Notes under the pieces: generated by a model | The model's database searches: none | What the model was told of the DNA's origin: nothing | The model's input: only the letters and a program-made list of their open reading frames with translations | Part shown: positions 42,577-49,918 of the stretch, piece after piece | Layout of the letters: every line of letters starts with the position of its first letter | Position numbering within the stretch: position 1 is the first letter of the stretch | Made by a program: the position numbers and the translations under genes | Assembly: GCF_000975135.1 (NCBI RefSeq) | Contig: NZ_BBRF01000001.1 | Coordinates: forward strand, 469,591 to 533,590 | Source of the DNA: Demequina aurantiaca | Lineage (GTDB): Bacteria; Actinomycetota; Actinomycetes; Actinomycetales; Demequinaceae | Direction of reading: 5' to 3' | Length of the DNA: 64,000 nt

Positions 42577-43383
42577 TCAGCGAAGCCGCAGTTCGACCCA
42601 CCATTCGAGCGGGCTGCCCGGCTCGACATATACAACCCTGTCGCGCTCGATCGCGAGGGCAAGAGCGTCTCGGTATCCGTTGCTGGGCTCGATCGCGATC
42701 ACTGGTTCGCGCGAGAAGGCACAGTTGTCGAACCACACCCCCACGTACGGGCAGTTGCTGGACCATGACATGTCGAGCACGCCACCGTCGGCCCGGATGA
42801 GCGACGCCTTGTGGATAGGCTCCTGAGGGTCCGCATACCATTTGCGGAATTTTCCGTGGTCGACGGTGTCAATCGTCGACGTGGCAGCCTCCATCGGAGT
42901 CAACGGCTCCTCGGGGTCAATGACATCGACGATGCGACTCGCGGCAATGCTGACGCGTGTACCGACGGGAGCGCTGAACTGCGGGTGGGCCGCCCAGAGG
43001 AAAGGGATCTGTTCCCGCAGGGCGGTTACCCGGTAGTTAAGCCGTATGCCCTCAGGCACCTCGGTGATCGAGCGTTCGAACGTGAAGCCCAGTCCATCGC
43101 GCGTGACCTCCGAATGCGCGGCGTCGCCTATGAACGGCTGGTCCCACAGGTCGCCGTGATCCGGCATCGACACCCCATCTACGACACATGCGTCAATGGT
43201 GGGAGCACACTCGTCCCAGCCGGCCATCTCGGCATCGGTGAACGCGGCACCCGCCTGACGATTGGCACCGGGCGCGGCTTGCGCGAGCCATTCACGGCCA
43301 GTGTGATCGAGCAACGACGTGATCTTGGCGCCGCGCTGAAGATCGACGACCACCGTAAAGCGTTCCGTTGCGAGTTCAGTCAC
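42577..43383 (-). CDS. Aldose 1-epimerase (mutarotase)-like protein
   Basis: 268 residues from GTG 43383, 11 nt after the preceding stop; a longer frame to 43431 would overlap that gene. The fold is that of galactose-mutarotase-like beta-sandwich proteins: LQRGAKITSLLDHTGREWLAQ at the start, a GWDECAPTI motif, an AHPQF motif with the conserved histidine, and a late FDNCAFSREPVIAIEPSNGYRDAL with the acidic E. The AHPQF H and IEPSNG E likely correspond to the catalytic pair. The sugar is unknown; it may be a D-hexose-6-phosphate or related epimerase-like protein. Confidence 0.75.
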   Translation of the reverse strand: MTELATERFTVVVDLQRGAKITSLLDHTGREWLAQAAPGANRQAGAAFTDAEMAGWDECAPTIDACVVDGVSMPDHGDLWDQPFIGDAAHSEVTRDGLGFTFERSITEVPEGIRLNYRVTALREQIPFLWAAHPQFSAPVGTRVSIAASRIVDVIDPEEPLTPMEAATSTIDTVDHGKFRKWYADPQEPIHKASLIRADGGVLDMSWSSNCPYVGVWFDNCAFSREPVIAIEPSNGYRDALALAIERDRVVYVEPGSPLEWWVELRLR

Positions 43384-43394
43384 CGTGGATAACC

Positions 43395-44024
43395 TCAGTC
43401 CAGGCGGCCTTCGCGGAACATGGCAGCGCACCGCTCGAGGTCCTCACCGGTCCGCAGCAACTGCGCCGCACGCATGGTGGTCTGGTGGGCACGCGCGTCA
43501 GCGTGGCCGTCATCGGACTCGGCCTCAAACGCCGCCCCCGTCGCGACCACCCGGCAGAAGGCGCCCGCGCGGTCGAGCGCCACGGCCAGGTCACCGGAAA
43601 ACACCCCCGACAACACGGAGTCGGCCAATGTCTTGACCTCCTTGGGGCCCGGCGGGTCCTCGACTCCCGCGATGGCGTGGCGCACGTTGGCCGCCTGGAC
43701 ACCGTGGTGATACGAGCGAGCAACGGAGACGGCGTCGTGCTGCACCCACTCACGCAGCATGTAGATGCGCCACAGTGCACCCGGCAAGGTGTGCGCTCCG
43801 GCCTTGGACCACATCATCGCGACGGTGTCGATGCCCTCTTCGTCCACGAGCTTGATGAGGCGTTCCACCAGCGCAGGGTCCCCTGCCTCGCGAGCCTGCG
43901 CCACCACCGCGCCGGCCGTCTCGTGCGCAATCAGCCCCACGTCAGCGGGGTCGATGTCGCCCTCGATCTGCTCGGCCTCCTCCATGTCGAGCATGGCGGG
44001 CCGGCGGTAGCGGTGTTCAGCCAA
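43395..44024 (-). CDS. Conserved hypothetical protein of the msrB operon
   Basis: 209 residues, helix-rich, without TM segments, signal peptide or metal motif. Phrases include IDPADVGLIAHETAGAVVAQAREAGDPALVERLIKLVDEEGIDTVAMMWSKAGAHTLPGALWRIYMLREW and AFCRVVATGAAFEAESDDGHADARAHQTTMRAAQLLRTGEDLERCAAMF. It begins 8 nt after the msrB stop, so it is translated from the same mRNA. I do not recognise a function; the steady co-location with MsrB would suggest an oxidative-stress or housekeeping role. Confidence 0.7.
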   Translation of the reverse strand: MAEHRYRRPAMLDMEEAEQIEGDIDPADVGLIAHETAGAVVAQAREAGDPALVERLIKLVDEEGIDTVAMMWSKAGAHTLPGALWRIYMLREWVQHDAVSVARSYHHGVQAANVRHAIAGVEDPPGPKEVKTLADSVLSGVFSGDLAVALDRAGAFCRVVATGAAFEAESDDGHADARAHQTTMRAAQLLRTGEDLERCAAMFREGRLD

Positions 44025-44032
44025 AACGGGTC

Positions 44033-44521
44033 CTACTGTTCGCCGGTGTAGTGGTTGGGCTTGGGATCGGCGAAGCCATCCCCACCGTTATAGGGCAGCG
44101 CACCATCGGACTTGGCGGCGTGCTCGCTCTCGGTTTCGAACGTCAGGCACACGGAGTTGATGCAGTACCGGTCTCCCGTGGGCGTCTGCGGCGCGTCGGG
44201 GAACACGTGACCCAGGTGCGAGTCGCACGTGGCGCAGCGTACCTCGGTGCGCACCATGCCCAGCGAAGCGTCCTCGAGCAGCACCACTGCATCGTTCTCT
44301 GCGTTGAAGAAGCTGGGCCAGCCGCAGTGCGAGTCGAATTTAGTGTCGGAGCGGAACAACTCGGCGCCGCACGCGCGACAGGAGTAGACGCCGTCGCGCT
44401 TGTTGTCGAGCAGCGCACCTGTTCCGGGGCGCTCGGTGCCCGCCTGGCGGAGCACCGCGTACTCCTCATCAGACAACTCCTCGCGCCACTGCGCGTCGGT
44501 CTTTTCAATCTTGGGGGTCAT
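44033..44521 (-). CDS. msrB: Peptide-methionine (R)-S-oxide reductase
   Basis: 162 residues from ATG 44521 with AAAGGAGCCACC upstream; the frame continuing to 44596 is not needed. Zn-binding CxxC pairs C48/C51 and C96/C99, GWPSF at 67-71, and the catalytic cysteine C120 in RYCINS. C66 could be the resolving cysteine. It reduces methionine-R-sulphoxide in proteins. First gene of a three-gene operon with an unknown protein and a mutarotase-like gene. Confidence 0.95.
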   Translation of the reverse strand: MTPKIEKTDAQWREELSDEEYAVLRQAGTERPGTGALLDNKRDGVYSCRACGAELFRSDTKFDSHCGWPSFFNAENDAVVLLEDASLGMVRTEVRCATCDSHLGHVFPDAPQTPTGDRYCINSVCLTFETESEHAAKSDGALPYNGGDGFADPKPNHYTGEQ

Positions 44522-44652
44522 GGTGGCTCCTTTCAGGGTCAGCCTACGCTTCATGCCTGACGATCTAGCCCGGCATGAGGCGTATCTACTAGACAACGCA
44601 GACCACCGATTTGTTCCACCCTCGCGACCGATGCGGTGCTAGCGTCGAGCGT

Positions 44653-45585
44653 ATGACCAGCCCCGACTCATCCACCCGCGTTGGGGCCAATGGCCCACCT
44701 GCGGCCCACTCGTCGATTACGGACAAGACCGCGCGCTCGCTGCTCAAGCAGCAGCACCCCGAGTTCGCGGGACTGGAGTTGGGCACCCGCTTTGACGGCT
44801 GGGACATGGTGACGTACCGGTTGGGCGATCACTTCGCGATGCGCCTGCCCCGCGTAGAGGCCGCAGTCGCCTCGCTCGAGACGGAGATCCGCTGGCTTCC
44901 GGAGCTGTCCCCCGACTGGGGTTTTCCCAGCCCCACGGTGGAACGCGTTGGTAAGCCCGGCAAGGGCTACCCGTGGCCCTGGGCGATCGTGTCGTGGCTG
45001 CCCGGCACCACCGCGGACATCGCCCCACTCGACACCGCGGCGGGCCCGGGCTTGGGCCTCGCCTTTGCCCAGGTTCACACCCGGGCGGCGGCCGATGCGC
45101 CGTTCAACAAGGAGCAGTCGATAGGCATGGCCACGCGCGCCGATGACGTGGCTTGGGCCCTCACTCAGCTCGCCGGTGCCCGCGGTCCACGTGGCGAATC
45201 GGTTGACGTCCCCGCGGCCCAGGCCCTGTGGGCAGACGCGATGGCCGCAAACGAGCCTACCGAGCGCATCTGGGGTCACGCCGATGCTCATGGCTCCAAT
45301 ATCCTCGCGGACGAGGGCGCCTTTGTTGGCATCATCGACTGGGGCAAGATGGCCGTCTGCGACCGTGCCGTCGACCTCGGATTCCTCTATACCGCCATCG
45401 AGGCGGGGGGTGCCGAACTCGCCTTTGCCGCGTACCGCACCGCGACCCTGGTGGACGACCCCGGCCTCGAGGCACGCGCGCGGGGCATCGCACTCAACAA
45501 GTGCCTCATGTGGGCGACGCTGGACCGGCCGGCAAACACCACCATGGCGTGGCGAGGACTCAATTCCCTGGGAGTCACGGCCTAA
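44653..45585 (+). CDS. Aminoglycoside phosphotransferase family kinase
   Basis: 310 residues from ATG 44653. The frame extends to 44611, but TAGCGT ends 7 nt upstream of 44653 and no ribosome site exists, so a leaderless start there fits. The kinase motifs are GHADAHGSNILADEGAFVGIIDWGKM: catalytic D within HADAHGSN (Brenner motif) and D of the IDWG motif. This is the APH/choline-kinase fold; the natural substrate need not be an antibiotic. It is followed by a short terminator hairpin at 45602-45621. Confidence 0.85.
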   Translation: MTSPDSSTRVGANGPPAAHSSITDKTARSLLKQQHPEFAGLELGTRFDGWDMVTYRLGDHFAMRLPRVEAAVASLETEIRWLPELSPDWGFPSPTVERVGKPGKGYPWPWAIVSWLPGTTADIAPLDTAAGPGLGLAFAQVHTRAAADAPFNKEQSIGMATRADDVAWALTQLAGARGPRGESVDVPAAQALWADAMAANEPTERIWGHADAHGSNILADEGAFVGIIDWGKMAVCDRAVDLGFLYTAIEAGGAELAFAAYRTATLVDDPGLEARARGIALNKCLMWATLDRPANTTMAWRGLNSLGVTA

Positions 45586-45601
45586 GCACACCGCAACAGC
45601 A

Positions 45602-45621
45602 GCCCCGATGGGGCCCATTTT
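45602..45621 (+). terminator. Intrinsic terminator after the APH-like gene
   Basis: GCCCC-GAT-GGGGC (45602-45614) is followed by CCATTTT. It lies 17 nt after the stop. Confidence 0.55.
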
Positions 45622-45677
45622 GTGCTGCCGTTTTGCTTTTTAGCAACTCTCTAGTACCGTAATTCGCGCCGGCCCAG

Positions 45678-45696
45678 TTAGGTATGCCTTACCTTA
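45678..45696. promoter_or_regulatory. DtxR/IdeR iron box
   Basis: TTAGGTATGCCTTACCTTA agrees with the DtxR/IdeR consensus TTAGGTTAGCCTAACCTAA at 15 of 19 positions and keeps the dyad. It lies 41 nt upstream of the TTG start of the siderophore-binding protein gene, so iron-dependent repression of the operon is expected. The regulator gene is not in the window. Confidence 0.85.
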
Positions 45697-45736
45697 TCCT
45701 TGGGGCCTTCGCGCCCCCATCTACTAGGAGATTCCC

Positions 45737-46753
45737 TTGTCTGCTGTCCCCCTGATCCGCGGAGCCGCACTCGTGGCCGTTGCCGCCATGACCCTCGCCG
45801 CATGCTCGAGCACCGAGGACGACGCCACTGCTCTCGACATCGCAGCCGCCACATCGGCCGACGCGAGCCCCGAGGCATCGGAGACGGCCACCGAAGTCAC
45901 CGAAGTCACCGAAGTCACCGTCCAGACCTACCAGGGTGAGGCCACCGTGCCCGCGAACCCCCAGACCGTCGTGGTCTTCGAGCACGGCATTCTCGACACC
46001 ATCGATGCACTGGGTGCTGGCGACGCGGTGGCGGGAGTCCCTCACCACGCCGTGCCGTCCTACCTCACCGACTACACGACGTCCACCGAGAACATGGGCA
46101 CCCTCTTCGAACCCGACTACGAGGCCGTGAACGCGCTCCAGCCCGACCTCATCATCGTCGGTGGACGCTCGGCGGCGACGCTGCCCGAGATGGAGAAGAT
46201 TGCCCCCACCATCGACCTCAGCTTTGACTGGGAAGCCGACGCCTTCGAGACCTCGCTCCAGACCAACACCACGACGCTGGGCACCATCTTCGGCAAGGAC
46301 GCGGAGGCTGCCGCAGCACTCGAGAGCCTTTCCACCCAGGCTGCCGACATCAACACGGCTGCAGCCGATGCTGGCAAGGGCCTGGTCGTGATGACGTCTG
46401 CTGGCGAGGTGTCCGCCTACGGTCCCGGCTCACGCTTTGACTTCGTCTACAACCTCCTCGGCATCGACCCGGCGGCGGAGCAGGTGGCGATCGACGACCA
46501 CGGCGACGCGATCTCGTTCGAGTTCATCGCGGAGACCAACCCCGACGTGCTGCTGGTACTCGACCGCGACGCAGCCATCGGCGAGGAAGCCGACAGCGCA
46601 CAGACGGTGCTGGACAACGACCTGGTCAACGGCACCAACGCCGTGACCAACGACAAGGTCGCGTATGTCGACACGGAGAAGTGGTACCTGAGCTTTGGTG
46701 GCCTGACCGCCCTGCAGGGCATTCTCGATGACGTGAACTCCGTCGTTAGCTAG
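45737..46753 (+). CDS. Siderophore-binding lipoprotein (FatB/CeuE/YclQ type)
   Basis: 338 residues from TTG 45737, with AGGAG 6 nt upstream. The signal peptide ends at a lipobox LTLAAC with lipid-modified C23. Residues 52-60 contain three TEV units encoded by a tandem 9-bp repeat (CGAAGTCAC). The rest is a Peripla_BP_2 fold: VVVFEHGILDTIDALGAGDAVAGVPHHAVPSYL and LQPDLIIVGGRSA, as in FatB/CeuE/YclQ proteins for catecholate-type ferric siderophores. First gene of the operon behind the iron box. Confidence 0.88.
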   Translation: MSAVPLIRGAALVAVAAMTLAACSSTEDDATALDIAAATSADASPEASETATEVTEVTEVTVQTYQGEATVPANPQTVVVFEHGILDTIDALGAGDAVAGVPHHAVPSYLTDYTTSTENMGTLFEPDYEAVNALQPDLIIVGGRSAATLPEMEKIAPTIDLSFDWEADAFETSLQTNTTTLGTIFGKDAEAAAALESLSTQAADINTAAADAGKGLVVMTSAGEVSAYGPGSRFDFVYNLLGIDPAAEQVAIDDHGDAISFEFIAETNPDVLLVLDRDAAIGEEADSAQTVLDNDLVNGTNAVTNDKVAYVDTEKWYLSFGGLTALQGILDDVNSVVS

Positions 46754-46773
46754 ACGTCTCAGCCCTCATCCCG

Positions 46774-47754
46774 ATGAAGAGCAGTAGCAGGATCGCGGCC
46801 GTCGCCCCCTGGGTGGCGGCCGCGCTCGTGCTGATCCTCGGAGTCGGATCACTCTTCCTGGGCGTCGCCGACGTCTCGCTCCACGACGTGCTGACGGATC
46901 CGGACGTGCGGTCCGTGTTCCTGATCAGTCGCGTACCGAGGACTGTCGCGCTCATTCTCGCCGGGGCCGCCATGGCCGTGGCGGGCCTCATCATGCAGCA
47001 CCTAGCACGCAACCGGTTTGTGTCCCCCACCACGGCCGGCACCATCGACGCCGCCGCGCTCGGATTGTTGACGGCCACGCTGCTGTTTGCCGGCGCCTCC
47101 GTCATGAGCAAGATCCTGATTGCGATGCTGTTCGCGCTCGCCGGGTCTCTCCTTTTCATCGTGCTGATCCAGCGCATCCAGTTCAAGGACCTGATCCTGG
47201 TGCCCCTGGTCGGGCTCCTGCTGGGCGGGGTCTTCCGCGCCATCGCCGAGTTCTTCGCGTACCGCAACAACCTCACCCAAACCCTGGACGTGTGGCTCAA
47301 CGGGGACTTCTCCGGAGTCATCCAGGGGCGCTACGAGACGCTGTACTTTGCCGGGGTCGTCGCCCTTGTCGCCTACCTGTTCGCCAACTGGTTCACTGTG
47401 GCCGGCATGGGCCGTGACTTCGCCACAAACGTCGGTGTCAACTACAAGGTCGTGATGGGCGCCGGGCTCACCATCGCCGCCCTCGCGACGGCCGTGGTGG
47501 TCGTGACCGTGGGTGCCATCCCGTTCCTCGGCCTCATCGTGCCCAACATCGTGACGCTCATGATGGGCGACAACATGCGCCGCGTCTTGCCCACCACGGC
47601 ACTGGCGGGCGCTGCCCTGGTCATCGCGTGCGACATGTTGGGGCGATGGATCATCTTCCCCTACGAGATTGCCGTCGGCACCATCGTGGGCGTCGTGGGC
47701 TCGGCAATCTTCCTGGTGTTGGTCTTGAGGAGGAACCGCTATGCGCAGGCCTAG
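46774..47754 (+). CDS. Ferric siderophore permease, FecCD family (FatD-like)
   Basis: 326 residues with about nine TM helices. FecCD family markers are present: RVPRTVALILAGAAMAVAGLIMQ near the start, and VTVGAIPFLGLIVPNIVTLMMGDNMRRVLP near the C-terminus, the region that contacts the ATPase. It follows the binding protein by 20 nt and overlaps the second permease by 14 nt. Together the two permeases form the heterodimeric channel. Confidence 0.9.
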   Translation: MKSSSRIAAVAPWVAAALVLILGVGSLFLGVADVSLHDVLTDPDVRSVFLISRVPRTVALILAGAAMAVAGLIMQHLARNRFVSPTTAGTIDAAALGLLTATLLFAGASVMSKILIAMLFALAGSLLFIVLIQRIQFKDLILVPLVGLLLGGVFRAIAEFFAYRNNLTQTLDVWLNGDFSGVIQGRYETLYFAGVVALVAYLFANWFTVAGMGRDFATNVGVNYKVVMGAGLTIAALATAVVVVTVGAIPFLGLIVPNIVTLMMGDNMRRVLPTTALAGAALVIACDMLGRWIIFPYEIAVGTIVGVVGSAIFLVLVLRRNRYAQA

Positions 47755-48691
47755 CGTCCTCATCGGCGCCCTGTCTCTCCTCGCCATCGGCGCGGCCGCA
47801 CTATTCCTCACGTGGGGCGTGGACGGCCACTGGGACTTCGCACTTCCCCGACGCGCGCAACAGGTCGCTGCGCTCGTGGTGGTCGGCACCGCCATCGCGG
47901 TCAGCACGGTGATCTTCCAGACCATCACCCGCAACCGCATCCTGACCCCATCGATCATGGGATTCGATGCGCTCTACGTGCTCCTCGCCACCTCGGTCGT
48001 GTTCTTCCTCGGATCCGCGACGGCGGCGGCAATTCCCCCGCTGACCATGTTCCTGATCCGAGCGTGCCTGCTCATGGTCGCCGCCACGCTGCTGTTCCGT
48101 CTCGTCTTGGGCAATGGCAAGCGCGGGCTCTACACGCTCGTCTTGGTCGGAGTCATCGCCGGAACATTCTTCAGTTCCCTCACGTCCTTCATGTTCCGGG
48201 TCATGGATCCGAACGAGTACGACTCTCTGCTCTCCACCCTCTTTGCCAGCTTCAATGCGATCGATACCACCCTGCTGGGCATCGCCACCGTGCTTCTGGC
48301 CCTCGGCATCGGCGCCGCGTATTGGCTCGGCCCGCAACTGGACGTACTGACGCTGGGTCGCGACCGCGCTGTCGCGCTCGGCATCAACTATCAGCGCACG
48401 CTCACCATGCTGTTGCTGGTGATCGCGCTGCTCGTGTCCGTCTCGACCGCGCTGGTAGGCCCGATCAGCTTCCTTGGCCTACTGGTGGCCAACCTGGCGT
48501 ACCAACTCACCCGCACCTACCGGCACGCCGTGAATCTCACGGTGGCCGCACTGCTCGCCGTGCTCGCGCTGATCGCCGGGCAAGCCCTGTTGCAGCACGT
48601 CCTGCACTTCAACGGGACGCTCAGCGCCATCATCAACCTCGTGGGCGGCGTCTACTTCATCCTCTTGCTCGTCAAGGAGTCGCGAAAATGA
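47741..48691 (+). CDS. Ferric siderophore permease, FecCD family (FatC-like)
   Basis: 316 residues from ATG 47741 with AGGAGGAACCGCT upstream. About nine helices with RRAQQVAALVVVGTAIAVSTVIFQTITRNRILTPSIMGFDALY and LVGPISFLGLLVANLAYQLTRTYRHAV, the FecCD signatures. The stop overlaps the ATPase start (ATGA). Confidence 0.9.
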   Translation: MRRPSVLIGALSLLAIGAAALFLTWGVDGHWDFALPRRAQQVAALVVVGTAIAVSTVIFQTITRNRILTPSIMGFDALYVLLATSVVFFLGSATAAAIPPLTMFLIRACLLMVAATLLFRLVLGNGKRGLYTLVLVGVIAGTFFSSLTSFMFRVMDPNEYDSLLSTLFASFNAIDTTLLGIATVLLALGIGAAYWLGPQLDVLTLGRDRAVALGINYQRTLTMLLLVIALLVSVSTALVGPISFLGLLVANLAYQLTRTYRHAVNLTVAALLAVLALIAGQALLQHVLHFNGTLSAIINLVGGVYFILLLVKESRK

Positions 48692-49446
48692 TCACTACCT
48701 CTGACCTCACCAAGGTGTACGACAAGACCGTGGTCGTCGACCACGTCTCCGTCTCGTTGCCCGATGCCGGGGTCACCTCCGTCATCGGCGCCAATGGCGC
48801 CGGCAAGTCCACGTTGCTGTCCATGATCAGCCGCATTCTCGACGCGGACGCCGGTCTCGTCGCGGTGGACGGTCTCGACGTGTTCAACGCGCCGTCCCGG
48901 GAGATCGCCAAGCGCCTGTCGATTCTGCGCCAAGAAACGCACATGACGGCGCGCATCACGGTGCGGGAGGTGGTCGAGTTTGGCCGCTACCCTCACTCGC
49001 GTGGACGACTCACCGCAGAATGCGTGCACAAGGTCGACGAGGCCATTGCCTACTGCGATCTTGGCGAATTCGAGCAGCGCGGCATCCACGAACTCTCCGG
49101 CGGCCAACGCCAGCGTGCATTCATTGCCATGGTGCTCGCTCAAGACACCAGGTACGTGCTACTCGACGAGCCACTGAACAACCTCGACATGCCCCACGCC
49201 ACCAGCGTCATGAAGCTACTGCGCCGCCTGGCGGACGACCACGGCAAATCCATCGTGCTGGTCCTGCACGACATCAACTACGCCAGCGTGTACTCGGATC
49301 GCATCGTCGCGATGAAGGACGGCGTCATCGCGGCCGATGGGCCACCAGAGTCCGTCATGAACGCCGACACCCTCGAAAGCATCTACGGCATGAGGTTCTC
49401 CGTCATCGACCTCGATGGCGACCGAATCGCCGCGTACTTCCGTTAA
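48688..49446 (+). CDS. Ferric siderophore ABC transporter ATP-binding protein
   Basis: 252 residues from ATG 48688 with CAAGGAGTCGCG upstream. Walker A IGANGAGKST, signature LSGGQRQRAFIAM, Walker B YVLLDEPLNNLD and H-loop LVLHDINYASVYSD are those of FepC/YclP-type iron-siderophore ATPases. It completes the importer. Confidence 0.93.
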   Translation: MITTSDLTKVYDKTVVVDHVSVSLPDAGVTSVIGANGAGKSTLLSMISRILDADAGLVAVDGLDVFNAPSREIAKRLSILRQETHMTARITVREVVEFGRYPHSRGRLTAECVHKVDEAIAYCDLGEFEQRGIHELSGGQRQRAFIAMVLAQDTRYVLLDEPLNNLDMPHATSVMKLLRRLADDHGKSIVLVLHDINYASVYSDRIVAMKDGVIAADGPPESVMNADTLESIYGMRFSVIDLDGDRIAAYFR

Positions 49447-49491
49447 TCCCGCCGTCGCAACCGCGTCAGCCCCACGTCCACAAGGAGCAGC

Positions 49492-49824
49492 ATGACCATC
49501 GCCATTACCGGACGCGCAGCCACCGAGCGCGCTCCCCGCTACCTCAAGCAACTATGCAGCCACCTAGGCGAGAAGCTGGACGTCGAATTCGACAAGTCCG
49601 GTGGCACCGTGCGGTACCAGGATGTCACCGCCCAACTCACTCCCACCGACACCACACTCGAGATCGCCATCAGCGGTGTCGAACAGTTGAATTTCTACCG
49701 CGCCATGGGAATCGTCGCAGGGCACCTGGAGAAGTTTGGCGCCAAGGACGGCCTACAGGTGGACTGGGACGATGCGGACCTGGCGGCGGCGTACGCGGCC
49801 AAAAAGGAAGAAGCGAACAACTAG
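49492..49824 (+). CDS. DUF2218 protein of the siderophore operon
   Basis: 110 residues with AAGGAGCAGC before the ATG. TIAITGRAATERAPRYLKQLCSHLGEKLDVEF, then RAMGIVAGHLEKFGAKDGLQVDWDD: this is the DUF2218 pattern, a small single-domain cytosolic family often found with iron-siderophore uptake genes. Gap of 45 nt after the ATPase, same strand. Its role is unproven; release or handling of iron or of heme in the cytosol is a reasonable guess from context. Confidence 0.8.
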   Translation: MTIAITGRAATERAPRYLKQLCSHLGEKLDVEFDKSGGTVRYQDVTAQLTPTDTTLEIAISGVEQLNFYRAMGIVAGHLEKFGAKDGLQVDWDDADLAAAYAAKKEEANN

Positions 49825-49864
49825 GCCATGGGGCTTGCGCCCCCACCAGTTTCGCGGATGCCAA

Positions 49865-49903
49865 GTGCGGCTCACCCGGCAAGGAGGACCAGGCGAGCCG
49901 CAC
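49865..49903. terminator. Terminator between convergent iron and galactosidase operons
   Basis: GTGCGGCTC (49865-49873) and GAGCCGCAC (49895-49903) form a perfect 9-bp stem with a 21-nt loop. It lies 40 nt after the DUF2218 stop and 15 nt after the GH42 stop on the other strand. Confidence 0.5.
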
Positions 49904-49918
49904 GTCGGAAACTAAAGA

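Noticed and set aside
44653-45585. Antibiotic-resistance call for the APH-like kinase
   Set aside because: The kinase motifs define only the fold; many chromosomal members act on metabolites, and nothing nearby indicates resistance.
47812-48687. Long frame extending the siderophore ATPase upstream
   Set aside because: The extension lies out of frame over the FatC-like permease and is Arg/His-rich; ATG 48688 has a good ribosome site, so the ATPase starts there.
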